Shown: positions 34,401-47,094, numbered from the stretch's first letter. The stretch is 64,000 nt of DNA from Bactericera cockerelli (GCA_024516035.1 CM044964.1:10259624-10323623); one strand, 5' to 3'. Translations and numbers: made by a program. The notes: a model not told the origin generated them from the letters alone.

Positions 34401-37400
34401 TGAAATTGTTTGATTCCAAATCAGGTTGACTATGATACGTGATAATGTTTTCTGAAACAGAGTGAAAAGAAAATATGGTTAACTTTTTTTAACTTAATCT
34501 CTTATTATTAATAGAAGACTACTCTTTGATATGAACATGCAGTTGAAAGCGACGTTAAACCAAGGAAAAAGGGAGTCGATTTGTATTTATGTGTTTGTGA
34601 GAGCGGAACAGATCGTAAATTATACATCCTTCAAATTGGAGAAAAGATTTTTTAAACGCACCGATCCAATGACTTCTCTTTGATTCTTAAAGTCCAATGA
34701 TTCTAGTTTTTTTTAATTAATCATTTTCATCTAGGACTAGGGTTTGGGCTGGGGGGCGTTATACAGGGAGAAGTTCAGTGTCTTGCTAGAGGATTAAAAA
34801 CAAAGGATGGGCCAACCCTAAAAAGCCAGGCTAGCTTGCAAGTAGTAGCGTTACAACCGTAGCTTTCTGTTTGATTAAAAAAAAGAACTGAAATTTCTCG
34901 CGACAAAATTTCTATAGAAGTCCAATTTTCTGGTTGTTGTTGTTGTTTTGTTTTTTTTTTTTTTTTTTTTTACTGAATTTGCTTGAGACCCACTTTCCAT
35001 ATATGCGTACGTTTTCCGAGGTTTTATAGTATAGAAAAAGCTTTTAGAAGGTGAAACATACCCAGAATGTTCGCAGAGGCCCTACCGCGGAGAGCCCATG
35101 ACAATTAAAAAAAAATTGAGATAGGTGACAGATATGGTTTCGAATTCATCTATATGCTCATCATGGCAATCTACGTTTTTCTGGCAATTCCTACTAGGTT
35201 ATTTGCCAAGCAAATGGTTAGTAAAATTTCCTTTGTGATATGACCAAGGGTGGAGCGAAATCGCACTTTTATTTTTATTTTTTAATGGAATAGTGAAAAA
35301 AAGTTGTCTATTGGCGAGAAACTTCCGAATCTGTCATTAATTTTTTTCTAAAAAATCGGGAAGATGCGCCCCGAGCCCCGCCCACTTTTGCAAAATTGTC
35401 ATTTACAGACACTTTTCCTATGAATTTTCTAATTTTTTTTGGTAATATTTTTTGAAATGGAATAGTTGTAAGTGTTAACTTAACAGAATGATCCATCATT
35501 ATAAAAATAAAAAATAGTCAATTTTAAATGGTAAGTCTCGCCCCAAATTTGTCCAAATCCAACAAAATTTTCTAAAATCAGCAAAAAAGACACATATCTG
35601 CCGAATTTTCTAATTTTTCTGGGACATTTTTCCGGAACAGAATAGTATTAAAATACAAAAACATACTATCCTCGTGTACTTAAATTAAAAAGTTTTATAA
35701 AATTTACACGTTAAGTACCGCCCCCAGCTGCACCAAGCCCGCCTAATATTCTAGTAATAAATAGCTCTCTATTAATGAGGATGGGCTCATGTACTGTGGT
35801 ACACACAGATTTTTTTTAATTTTTCCAGGGTACTTCTCAAGGACACAATATTATTGAAGTACTACTTTATACTCTTTTCGTACACTTGTAACAAAAATTG
35901 ACTCATATATCACATTCTTAGTGTCGCCCCAAGTTGGTGAATTCATTAGTATATTTTTATATGCTACATGGGTAAAACACCCAAGTATGTAATTACAATG
36001 AATAAGAACAATATATTGATGAACGGAACTTTTTCTTCATATTATGTATAATTAAAATAAAATATAAATAGTTAATAAAGGTAGGTAGGAGGTATAAAGT
36101 TAAACAAAGTAAATTTGAAAGATTACAAATTACGTATTGACATTGGAAAGTACCTTTCTTTTTAAAAAAAACTTCAATTTTTCAAAACCGATTCGGACAT
36201 TTCCAACTAAAAATTTGCTAATTTTATTTATTATTCAGGCAAAGTCTTTTTTTGTACGAAACACTGGAATCATTCTTCTGGATCCAATTTGATTCCTTAT
36301 CAAACCATCTCTGGCCTCATAACCAATCACAGTGCTTGATGCATTTGTCACAAGTTTGATGTACCTTGCGACGCACTGTGTGTGGCAGGGCACATCTGGA
36401 ATAAAGTTTTTGATGTTGTTGTTTTCAACAATGTTGGCCAGATCTTCGATACTGATGTCTCTTATTAAAGGGGGCTCAGTCACAGGAACTTCGTGGCACT
36501 ATATTAAACTGCTGTAGGATGTTGCTACAGTGACTTTTCAGGAACAGTGACTTTTTTAACATCAGGGAACCTATTTTCTTCACGTGATTTTTTAATTATT
36601 CTGTATGCAAATTTCCCTTTAAACTTTGCTGTTATCTGCCAGCATAATCAACAGCAAGTTTTCAGGATGCGCGTAGAAGGCGTTTCTCTGAATAACAGGA
36701 TCTACTATTTTCTTTACATTTTCATCAAGACACTTTCTTCGTTGAATGTTTGGGTCCATCGAAACAAGATGATCTATTTTTAATTGAAAACCACATTGGA
36801 CCATACACCTTTAATATGAATGTAGTCAATGTCAATGTACTACGAACTGTTTCTTGTGAAACGTGATAACATTTTCGAATCTTAATACACTGATATTAAT
36901 TATTTCGAGAGAAATAAAATCGCACAAATCGTTTGTCAGATAACACTCGCTGCTTTCTGTCAACTGAGTTGTGGTAGGCATTAAACCCACGGATTTCTAC
37001 CAAAATCTAGTTTTCTTTGTTTCTAATATTTAAGACCTTTTTGTGGCATTGATGGAGATGAATCTTCATGTTTGTAAAGGATTCTATTTCTATGATGAGT
37101 CATCATAAGAAACAGAGGATAGTATACTTGAGTGTACCACAGTACATGAGCCCATCCTCATTAATAGAGAGCTATTTATTACTAGAATATTAGGCGGGCT
37201 TGGTGCAGCTCGGGGGCGGTACTTAACGTGTAAATTTTATAAAACTTTTTAATCTAAGTACACGAGGATAGTATGTTTTTGTATTTTAATACTATTCTGT
37301 TCCGGAAAAATGTCCCAGAAAAATTAGAAAATTCGGCAGATATTTGTCTTTTTTGCTGATTTTAGAAAATTTTGTTGGACTTGGACAAATTTGGGGCGAG

Positions 37401-38707
37401 ACTTACCATTTAAAATTGACTATTTTTTATTTTTATAATGATGGATCATTCTATTAAGTTAACACTTACAACTATTCCATTTCAAAAAGTATTACTAAAA
37501 AAAATAGAAAATTCATAGGAAAAGTGTCTATAAATGACAATTTTGCAAAAGTGGGCGGGGCTCGGGGCGCATCTTCCTGATTTTTTAGAAAAAAATTAAT
37601 AACAGATTTGGAAGTTTCTCGCCAATAGACAACTTTTTTTCACTATTCCATTAAAAAGTAGAAACATCGCTCCACCCTAATGACCATTGACCATGTAGTA
37701 AAAAGCGACAGTAAACCCAAGTAACACATCAAAACTAAGAGTTTTAGCATGTTGTTAGACTTGATGGCAAATTCGGAGTATCACGTCTTCTGACCAGTGT
37801 TGTATTTTTTCTCCGATTTCGCCTGTTAGATGTCAATGATAAAATCAAATGATAAATACTAAAGAGTGCCGGATTTTCACCGGAGATATTTTTAAAGGAA
37901 ATCAAGTATAAAGTGGGACGGAAAATCTACAACCACCAAAGTATAGCTCAGTTTTGCTCTTAAGAACAGAAAAAGGTCCATAGTTGAAGTTTTCCAATGA
38001 TTATAATAAAAATCAAATTTTCTGCGTAAGAAAAAAAGTTATTGCACTCAATCTGAGGATACATCTGATTTTTACTGGAACTATGTACCTACAACATGTG
38101 AAAATGTTTTACAATGTTTTTTAATGACAATGAATTCCGATTTCTAATATTAGATACTGTTGGAAATGAAAGATAAAGCAAGATGTGCATGAGCCCTAGA
38201 GTTTAGTCTACTTACTTTCAGGCGGACTGACTATATTTTCAGAACTTCTATCATCTGCAGGATAACCAGCATAATGTTCTCCTAAAAAAGATTGACTGTA
38301 TCCCTCCGTTCTGAACTCGTTGTTCTCACAGAGTCCATTAGGTGTCCAAACGTCACTTAAATTGGAATTGAAGTCAAATGCATCCTTGGTGTCTTTGGTG
38401 TTATGAACTGAGTCATTTTTGAAATCATTATACATTTCTTTTCCAAAGGTGCTACTTTCATCAAACTTGTCCTCATGAAAACTGTTGTAGTAGAAGTTAT
38501 TGTTGTAAAATTGATAGATGTTTTGCTGATAGAATGTTGTGGACATGTTTTGGTTTGTGTTATAGAACTGTTCGGCAACGTTACAGTTGTTTGGAGTATT
38601 CTGATTTGGAACTGTATTGTCTATGGCATTCAGAACTGTTGTAAAGGGGTTGTTGTTATTGTGGATGTGTGAGTATGGTTAGTAATCCTACTGTGAGGAT
38701 TTTCCAT
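31419..38707 (-). CDS. NK2-class homeobox transcription factor, tinman/NK4-like
   Basis: There are four coding exons in transcript order: 38216-38707, 33696-34451, 32618-32727 and 31419-31838. All junctions are in phase and have GT-AG ends (the exon-3 donor is GTATAA). The homeodomain is split between exons 3 and 4: [10 protein letters not shown] joins [20 protein letters not shown], then [20 protein letters not shown]. Gln50, Asn51 and Tyr54 mark the NK2 class. NRRYK rather than NHRYK favours tinman/NK4 or bagpipe over vnd/scarecrow, and the arm RRKARILF favours NK4. The N-terminus gives [13 protein letters not shown], resembling the TN repressor motif of NK proteins, if one base missing in the C4 run (plus 38646-38649) is allowed for. 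Exon 2 encodes ~250 Asn-rich residues without known domains. Tinman-type factors specify mesoderm and heart; that role is inferred from class only. Confidence 0.85.
32776..33000 (+). mobile_element. tRNA-derived SINE, family D
   Basis: A tRNA-like head has box B (CGGGTTTGAATCCCGACTGG) and a weak box A (GAGCCTAGCGGTAG), followed by TCTCGTGAGGACAATTAGGG and a diverged body. Related to the copy at 60345. It lies in the homeobox intron between exons 2 and 3. Confidence 0.7.
33355..33655. repeat. Dispersed repeat fragment
   Basis: The block from AGAAGACCAGTATCTCACTA through AACCAGGCTAGCTTGCAG recurs in diverged form at ~34755-34845 (GTGTCTTGCTAGAGGAT ... GCCAGGCTAGCTTGCAAG), both within homeobox introns. 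A (CAA)n run follows near 33611. The minus-strand ORF across this region has no coding support. Confidence 0.5.
34525..34570 (+). mobile_element. 5S-SINE 3' tail fragment
   Basis: ATGCAGTTGAAAGCGACGTT and AAACC match the 3' end of the SINE at 11192 in opposite orientation. Only the tail remains. Confidence 0.6.
35239..37686. mobile_element. 2.4-kb element with ~550-bp terminal inverted repeats
   Basis: Element 35247-37678 begins AGGGTGGAGCG and ends CGCTCCACCCT. The arms are about 35247-35805 and 37131-37678. The flanking octamers are TATGACCA and AATGACCA, a probable 8-bp duplication with one difference. The centre contains the remains of a minus-strand gene (36235-36804). It lies in the homeobox intron between exons 1 and 2. 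Eight-base duplications fit hAT- or P-type DNA transposons, but the superfamily is not established. Confidence 0.85.
36235..36804 (-). pseudogene. Decayed ORF inside the long-TIR element
   Basis: Two open fragments occur on the minus strand. The upstream one includes [16 protein letters not shown] and then, after a frame change, [20 protein letters not shown]. The downstream one (36235-36483) reads [20 protein letters not shown], then [19 protein letters not shown]. The type of sequence is reminiscent of uncharacterised proteins repeated in hemipteran genomes, which I recall only loosely. Stops and frame changes between the fragments show decay. It is probably a relic of the element's own protein or of a captured gene. 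Confidence 0.6.
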
Positions 38708-41672
38708 TTAATTGTTTATTTAATTTTGTTTTTCATTGCGTAAACAATTCTTCTCTTTACAATAATTATTTTTGTTGATTTTAAATTTAAAAAACTCTTT
38801 GACTTTGCCTTAAAGAAATACTTTTAATCAGGATCAGCAAATACTACATGTTAAAAAAATGATCCTCTTGAATTATTAATGATAGTTATTTTTTTTTTAT
38901 TCATTGTAGTTTTTCTTAATTTTTTGTAAACACAATAATACAAATCAGAAATAAAAGTAACACTTTTATTTTGTTCAAAGTTCAAATACTAACTAGATAT
39001 TACTTATTTTAATAGTTATGGATCTACATAATGTACACGTTGAAAAAACTTTGAAAAAAAAAAAAAAAAAAAAAAATCACTTCAAAAAGACACTAGCAGA
39101 AACTAAACATACAAAATCGGGAACTGAAAACTTCAAGAATCAAAAAGTCACAATCAAAAGCAAACTATTCAAAATAATGTTATCACGAGACTGAAATCCA
39201 CCGTAGGATTTCAATTTAATTTTCACTATGATTGATTAACTATAAGCTTTTAGCCCACACCAGATTCCAGATAAAAATAAAAGGGATTGGAATCTTGTGA
39301 GTAGAAGTTTTTTTTTTCTACAAACGATCAAATAAAGAAATCTGATAGGTTTTGTTTTGTAAACACATGAAGCTCCTCCTTCACAAATGTTTAGGCTTGG
39401 ATTTTTTTTATCGCCACAGTGGAATACAGGGTTGAAGATTACATGAAAATACATCACTCAAAGACTGCACTTGTAAAAGTACTTTTTTCTAGTAGCATCA
39501 GTGCTAACGCCAAAGGTGATTGATTTACTTAATTCTCAAAATCAACCGGTTCATGTTAATAATCATTCATTTTAACTGGATCATTTAGACTCTTTCACAA
39601 AATTATTAGCTATTTGGGCAAGTTATAGGGAATGCATTCTTTACTATTTATCGGTAGTTCCCCTACCTAATAATAAGATGTATGTATGTCTTGTCTTGTT
39701 TGGTAAATATAAACTCGGAGGGAAATATGAACCATTCTTAGCTAAGGTGCGAGCAAATGCCATTGCTCTTGAAAACATGTGCCAATCTCTAACTGTCAGC
39801 TCTAGAATCACATAGAAATGATATTATTGAGAAGGATGTCGAATATTAAATTATTGGGTATAAACTTAAAATTTGAAGCAGAATTTTTCTAACATACTTA
39901 AGATTTATCTTCTTTAGAAAGTCTTTCTAACATTGAAGATAATTCATAACTGGGCTAAACTCGGGTGGGGTTTTACCTACCACTCGCTGGAAACTCGCAA
40001 ACAAGCTACCCACATTCACTTCACGACTTCACCTTATCTCACATGACCCACCCTGTATCATTTTACTAAATTGTTTGTTTTAGCCATATGCTCTCTCTAA
40101 TTGATTAATCCGATTTGAGGTCCCGTCCCTCTCCTTAATGTTTTTTTAGAAAGTGAAAATCTCTTCTTCTTTCAGTGGACTAGTTAGGAGGAAATTCGAC
40201 CAGCACGTCATTCCTTAACAATCAGTACACTGATAGCATTTTTTAATGTATTCTTTGGACTTTTTACGAAATCTGTTTATTTAAGGGTGAATTTTCATCA
40301 ATTTGTACAATAATTCTGTCTTGCTATCCTAATAACAGAACCCATACAATTGAAGGTATTCAAAAAGTAAATGAGTCCTACTAAAAGTACTCAAATTTAC
40401 TCTTATTTTTAAAAATAATGATGTAGACATCCATTTCACGATAAAGACTATGTTTAGATTAAACAGAAACAGGTGCGTTAAAGTAGAAATCGTCCACTGG
40501 AATATAAGGTGAATACCTAGTTAAATTTTCGTTCTATCTTCGGACTTTTCAAGACTAGCTAGGAAGGAATTTGACCATCGCGTCATTCCTAAACAATTAG
40601 TACACTGATACCTAGCATTTTTAATGTATTCTTTTGTCTCTTTCCCAAATCAGTTTATTTAAAAGTGAATGGAAATGAACACCACCACTGACTTTCATTT
40701 CCCCGTCTGAGAAGTAATGGCAGTCTAGAATAAGCATTGCTTTGATCATAATGCAAGTTCATTGAAATCCCTGAATCCCATGTACATTCCTGTTCATAGT
40801 AATGCTTATAATGATAATCATGACAATCATGAAGATGATAGTGTGGGTGGGTAGTTGTAAGAATGATTGCGGTGTGCTTATGATGCTTATTATTGCAGTG
40901 ATATTACTTATGAAAAATAAAAAACAGCTCCTATTCTTCCCTACGATAAAAAAAGAATCCACGTTGATCCCACGCATGGAAGAGTAAAAATATTTTGTTT
41001 CCAATAAGTGATTGTCTAATTAATGCTTTGCTCTTTAGTATCAATAGTGGCTTAATGTGTTTGGAAGAGAAAGAAATGGTGGATTGTTATGGTTCCATGA
41101 AAGCACATGGCCATTTTGTTTGAACAGAAATATTTCCTTATCACATGTTTGTATGGAGTTTGGATGTTGGTAATGTGTGTAATGTTGTTACTTCTAATGC
41201 TACATAACCAATTTGTCTGAGGACCGATTTGTCTTCTTTGTTTGTGGCTATAAAAATTGATATTTCTGTGTTGAATTTGAATGGCTCTAGAATGATTGAC
41301 TCGGATATTGGCATCTTGGACGCCCAAATTAAAAAAAAAATTCTTAGACTTCTTCTCTGTGCTTTCCATTATGTAGTGTTGTGTGTGTGATAGATTGACA
41401 AATTGATCAGTTAAAAGAGCTGTTTTTGATTAATTAGGTTTATTTGGTCCTACCATGCCACATGTGGTAATCGAGTAGTAGTAGTTTTACTCATACGTAT
41501 AATTAAGAACTTGACCAGACTTAAAAGATCTTTCTGATGATGAACTTAACAGTGACTTAAATATAAATACTACTGCGGTAGTATTAAATAATATAATATA
41601 CCCATTCTCTTTCTATCTCTTCATCTTTATTATTTCCCATCTCCTCTCTTTTTCTTTTATTTTTTTTTCTCT

Positions 41673-41708
<36 letters not shown>

Positions 41709-44700
41709 GTGTTGACAGAGGGTTAGTCAATGAGACGTTGACTTTTATTGAAATCATCACACAAAATAACGTAAACTGTGATGTACTTAACATACTTAAG
41801 AGACTTGTTTATATCAAGCTTTTAAACCCGTTGATGGAGTTGTGCAAGAGAGAAAGAGAATCTTCATGACCAACATGCTTATAATATCAGAAAAATACTG
41901 TAAATTTATGATATAGATCGGATATGGTTGAAAATATTTAGAACTAGCCTCATTCAATACAAGAAATGCGGCAGCTGTGATGGGGTCAGTGCTTCGTTCG
42001 TCAGATTTGGTAGGAATATTTTATCTTTTGTAAAAATGATGTTATATCGTATAAAACAATTACATCAATGACTTGAATCAGATATCCTTTCAGAAACCTT
42101 GCCAATGACACAGACCTTACCAAACTATTGTACATGTTCCTACTTGGGTTTAAATATTGATCTATAAGATTTTTAGAAATCATATTGATGTTTTCCTGTG
42201 TTCAATTAGGTAAGTAAGTAAAATAGATAATCTAAGATTTTTGTAAGTGTATTAAAAAGCCAAAAAGATTTTTGAACACATATATCTTCCTTGTCTTTAT
42301 CCCATATTAGCTTATGTTGATATTGGGCATTGTTTTGTTCAACCTCATGGTTGAGGTGGAGCACGTAATATACCTATACCTAAAAAAGAGCAAGTACTTG
42401 TGTATGTAAAAATTCTCACCACTCACACTCATAAAACAAGTTCCCAACATAACGTCTATAACAATTTCTTCACGAAACCTTTTAGCGTCAAAACTGAGAG
42501 CGTATAAAACTGAGCACTAAGTGTAATAACCATTAGGGGTGGGGGTCTAATATGACCCCTCTTAATTTCGAATAAATCACCTCCAAATTCGGTGTGATTA
42601 AGGGATACCAGGGCGCCAGAATATAATGGTGGGAACCTTTCTGGATGTGATGGGTGGTGTATTCCAAGTTTAGTAATGTAGGTATAATGGAAGAACATGG
42701 AAATATATGGAAGACGAAAGTGGAAATTTTGAAAAGTACCGTTCCTTTCAGATATCAGTTAAATTTTCAGGGTTCATAAAAACGGTGATGGGGCAAGGAC
42801 TCTTTTTTTCCATGAAATACTGATATATTTATTTATTGACATATTTATATAGTCTACTCCTGCACCATCCTCAATCATTGCTGATTTAAACCCCTATCTA
42901 GTTCCTCGCAACCTTAGGGACACTGCTCTTACAATTGCCAGTTGGATCTAGGCTTTCAACCAACTGAAAATTTGAGAATAACTTCTCTTCCATTTGTCAG
43001 TTAGTGCTTGGGATAATCTCTTTATAAAATGCTCAAATTCTACATGTAGTGCTCCATCACACGAGCAGACCAATGGTGTAAAAGATGCTCTCACATCTTC
43101 AGCGGCCGCAAGGACTTTGAATGTATTGGACCTCTTTATAAATAAATATTCATAAAAATCACGGTGCTACAATTTTTTCATAACTCAGTTTTGTGAATAT
43201 TACACTTCCTGGATCATCTAAAAGTCTCTGTTAAATTCTGGGACCTTTAAACATTTCGGGGAGTAAAAACAAAAATTATAATAATACCTACTTGTCATCA
43301 ATTAATCATCTCATAACTAAATCAATACATTTCTAATCGTGCTGGGTGTTTGACAAATTGGTCCAAGTCTGTCGGGATTTGTGTCTGTTTTGACTTTTGT
43401 CCGAGACATAATTAGTTGTGTCTGAAATAATCCCGACATTCCCGACTCTTTGGAAGCTGGGTATATCATTGGCTTTCTGTGATATGAACCAGATTTGAGA
43501 GGAGATATAAAGATATACCGTGTGTACTGTAAAGTTATGGTCTTAATAGCTTTGTAGCTTAGATTTATTTTTATTATTATCAATGGCCGAGTCAAGATAG
43601 GTATCTTGTGCTGCCGTATATTAGCTGACAGAAAGCGATTACTATTCACTAATGCATTTGAATGACCATGCAGTTGAAAGTGATGTTAACAGCCCCCCCC
43701 CCAAAAGGAGCACCTAATTCACAACTTTTTGTTTGCTTTGTGATACGTCGAATTAAATTAATTTTAAATTCAACACCTTTTGTTTGTTTTGATCCATCAA
43801 AATACCCGAAAATATCTTGACCCGGCTCTAAGATATTGTTATTTTGTCATTATTTCTTTTTGTCATATTTTATGTAGTTATATATGCACTTTACACTATT
43901 TCAATTAGTACCCAGATACCTACCCTTTTAAGGGTGCCAATGATTTGTTTCATTGTCTTTTGGCTTTACACCTGACATGGCCAGCACCGTCTCTACAAGT
44001 TTTTTTTTTAATTTATTTGATATTCAAAGCGAAAAATTTCTTAACTCACAAAGGAAGAAAATGTAGTTGTTCTATTTTGATAACACCCTGTAGCATTAAA
44101 TCGATTAGAACGAGACACGCGATATTAGGAGACCTTTGCAAGGATTCAGGGAAGATTCCAGAGGTCGCAGTTTCAGTTAAATAAACCAGATGTCCCACAA
44201 CTGGTGATGCTCTCTGAAAGAGGCGCCTTTTTGGCACCCTCCGTGCCCTCCGATGAAAGGTCAAAACACAAAGTAGTAAATTAGTTGACAACGTTAAAAA
44301 ATAAACTTGTAAAAAATAAAAAACGATAAAAACGATTACGATAAAAAGGACCCTTTTGTGACCTAATTTGTTAGTTTACTTGCTCTTTTCTTTTTGAATT
44401 AATCCTTTTGATTTAGGGCTGAATTATAAAACAGGACTACAAAAATGACTAGACACATAAATATAATTCAAGATTCTTCAAGTCAGACTATAATGGTAGT
44501 TGATTAGCTCAGTGGTCAGGTACTCGCTTGCCTTGTGGAAGGTCCCAGGTTCGAATCCAAGATCCTACAAAAAATTGTATTCAAAATTTGCTTACAGTTG
44601 TATGTATGTCCAATTTGATTACACAATCTGGCTTATATTTGCTGTAATCCTACTTCATTATTCGGCCCTAAGTGTGTGTGTGAAAGCTTTGTAGATGCCT

Positions 44701-45200
44701 ACCTCTGACACTGCAACTGGGAAGATGCAATTCTTTCCCTAATACAAGAGAAATTGAAGGAATACTGGAATTCTATTGATCCGAATAATAAGTAAAGCAT
44801 AAAACCCAACATAGGTGTTTGGCAGTCTAGCCGCAAATTGAATAAAAAAGACGAAGTAATTCTGACTAAAATGCGTATTGGACATAGGTACTTTAATAAC
44901 TCATAGTCATTTATTCCGAAGAGAAAATCCCCCTGATTGTCAAGAGTTCAACTCACAGTTTTACAAATCTTGGAATGTCCTGTTCTTACCCCTATTTGAG
45001 CATCCTTATATACCCCTCTTTCTCTTGAGGATGATAAATACTGATGTTATACTTTAAAAGAACTCGTTTATTTAGAAAAATCTAAACTTGGATTGGTGCG
45101 AATGACCACTGATGTTAAAGCACCTAAATAATAATAATGATAAAAAAGATGCAATCCTTGAACACATATCGGGCAAAGTCACTGGCCACGATACGAGTAA
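38708..45200. other. Gene-poor intergenic region
   Basis: No exon can be supported. It contains a diverged direct repeat (about 40175-40290 and 40540-40672), a (CT)n microsatellite at ~41678-41703, small SINE fragments at 39965-40035 (central domain of the 5S/tRNA SINE families) and 43660-43700 (5S-SINE tail followed by a C run), and a family A SINE head at 44491. ORFs at 42456-42698 and 43317-43649 on the minus strand lack splice or composition support. Confidence 0.6.
44491..44615 (+). mobile_element. tRNA-derived SINE, family A, head only
   Basis: Box A (TTAGCTCAGTGGTCAGG) and box B (CCAGGTTCGAATCC) are well preserved, followed by the start of the family body (TTGTATTCAAAATTTG, TACAGTTGTATGTA). 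A genuine tRNA is unlikely because the same head is joined to the same body at other sites. Confidence 0.75.
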
Positions 45201-45227
45201 AGGAAATAGTACCTTTTTTTCTGGTTT

Positions 45228-45391
45228 TATCGTTGCTTTGAACTGTATGGTCATATCACAACGGGGGATTTATCCTCTATTCACCGGAAACTCACAAACC
45301 GACTACTCAAATTAACCTGATGCACCCAGCCTCAAGTTAGGCCAGGAATGGCCAGTATCAGGAGGATTGGAATTTGAATGGTCACCAGGCG
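45228..45391 (-). mobile_element. 5S-derived SINE body, head lost
   Basis: The central domain and tail match the SINE at 11192 (CATGACCATACAG-like 3' end, CTCACAAACC on the plus strand). The start of the 5S-like sequence (complement of AATGGTCACC) is cut off by a run of 22 G at 45392-45413. Confidence 0.7.
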
Positions 45392-45413
45392 GGGGGGGGG
45401 GGGGGGGGGGGGG
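45392..45413 (+). repeat. Poly(G) run of 22
   Basis: Twenty-two consecutive G in an AT-rich genome at a SINE break point. It could form a quadruplex or be an assembly artefact. Confidence 0.95.
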
Positions 45414-45639
45414 TGCTAAGGAGCTGCGGAACTGCAGCACCCCCAGTTGTAAAAGAAAAAGACAGCATTTTCTCAAGACCTTGCTCATACATAATAAAAA
45501 TTATCATACACTAGAATAATTAATATATAATTATTATGATTGGCATGGTAAACAAACTCAAACACTTTAGATAGTGAAAGAGCGCGATTCTATAAATCCC
45601 ATTTTAGTCCGGTTTACGTGGCAGCACAACATTTTCCCA

Positions 45640-45775
45640 CGGACCACGTCTAATGGTCACCCATCCAAGTCCAGCGAGGCTAGGACGTTGCTTAACTTCA
45701 GTGGCTGAACGGGAACTGGTGTATACAAAAGACATCGTCACAACCACAAGTACGACCATGCCTTAGTTCATATTA
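45640..45775 (-). mobile_element. 5S rRNA-derived SINE head
   Basis: On the minus strand the segment resembles a 5S rRNA in order: ACCAGTTCCCGTTCAGCCAC, TGAAGTTAAGCAACGTCC, CTTGGATGGGTGACCATTAG. The 3' body is absent or very diverged, so this is a truncated SINE rather than a working 5S gene. Confidence 0.8.
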
Positions 45776-45865
45776 GTATCTACGAAGTACGGGGTAGGTA
45801 ATGGCTAGTATGAAATAAAGACTGTGAAGTTACTGGATTGACTTGGAACCGTTTATTTTAGTCTA

Positions 45866-46076
45866 TAATAATAACAATATCGTCTTATTTATACAGCCCG
45901 ATCAGGGCTATTAAAGTCCCATTATTCCAGCAGTAAGCCCAAGCCATATTATTATGTGGTAAAAATCTCGAATGGGAGGATAACATGTCATGTCCCGGCT
46001 GGGTTTCGAGCCCACGACCTCTGGAATCTTTGGATTCACAGAGTGCCGCCTGTACAACTGAGCAACCGGGACAGAC
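45866..46076 (-). mobile_element. tRNA-derived SINE, family B
   Basis: On the minus strand: box A (GGTTGCTCAGTTGTACAGG), box B (GTGGGCTCGAAACCC), body with TATCCTCCCATTCGAG, and a 3' (AAT)n-like tail. The copy is complete. Confidence 0.85.
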
Positions 46077-46085
46077 AACATCTTT

Positions 46086-46280
46086 GGTGAAAGGTAACCA
46101 CCAGGCGAGGTTAATGCCCAAAGCAGTTTCTGCCACCTAACCCTCAGAGTCTCATTATTATGTGGTCACAAACTCAAATGAATGAGGAAAAATTCATGCA
46201 TTGGGTGGGATTCGAATCAAAGGATCCCTACGCTCTCTGGATTTCCGGACTAGCGCCTTATCCACTTGACTAGCAATGCA
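46086..46280 (-). mobile_element. tRNA-derived SINE, family C
   Basis: On the minus strand: box A (CTAGTCAAGTGGATAAGGC) and box B (TTGATTCGAATCCCACC), then GCATGAATTTTTCCTCATTC and CTCGCCTGGTGGTTACC. It directly abuts the family B SINE. A second copy is at 55505. Confidence 0.85.
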
Positions 46281-46819
46281 CTCATTTCTGATTCTATGTG
46301 CTAAGCAGTTCCTGATTCCCGGACTCATGGTGTTAAGACTTAAGCAGCTGTTGACAAGGCAGTTGTTTAGTTTGACTGTCATCGGCACAATTAGCGTCAT
46401 TCACATCTCCATTTCAGTTTTTTTTTTGTGTCGCTCGTGTTAAGAAATTTTCGAGCAAAAATTTATGTAAATAGAGCAAAATGTCTTGTATACAGGGTTA
46501 TTTGAACACCTATTTTTTAGTTGGATGGTTACATTGATTACAATAGAGGGCAGTTATATCAGGAACTTAGTGAAACTACCTATCAGATTGTGTAGTTCTC
46601 AGTTAAGTTCTTCATTTCAATTTCATTAAATAACTCCACTAACGACAATGCAACTGGACAACTATCTTTAATTATATAGGGGAGCTAAATCAGGAACTTA
46701 GTGAAACTGTCCTCTAGCTATTTAATTGTGTGTAATATTATCTGTTCAGTCCTTCATTAAATTTCTGATCATAATTCTTGTCTCAAGACCATTAGCTCTG
46801 ATCATAATAGCGGCATTTT

Positions 46820-46930
46820 TTTATTATTATTAAAGACTGGTTGGAGTTCCACAAGAGAAGCACCAATTATCACACCGACCTCTATTTAGATCTATTGTGA
46901 CCAAATAGCCGTCGATTCAGTCTACCCTGT
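46820..46930 (-). mobile_element. Family E SINE, 3' fragment
   Basis: AAGCACCAATTATCACACC and ATCTATTGTGACCA match the 3' part of the SINEs at 27305 and 61077. The head and central domain are missing. Confidence 0.65.
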
Positions 46931-47094
46931 ACAATATTGTTTACTCGTAAACATATCCTTACGATCGATTATGAAACTTTAGGAGAGGGTGACATAACCT
47001 TGCAGTATTATGCTCATGTTATTTGAAATTGTTTGTTTTAGAGCAAGCATTGAGCTGGAATGAAATGACTAATCATGCTGTTTCCTCAAACCAA

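Noticed and set aside
42456..42698. 80-codon minus-strand ORF
   Set aside because: The peptide looks somewhat protein-like, but there is no splice site, compositional shift or second exon. It may be a repeat fragment.
43317..43649. 110-codon minus-strand ORF
   Set aside because: AT-rich composition like its surroundings, no recognisable motif and no splice context.
45640..45775. Functional 5S rRNA gene
   Set aside because: Too many differences and the wrong flanks; the related copy at 11192 shows it is a SINE head.
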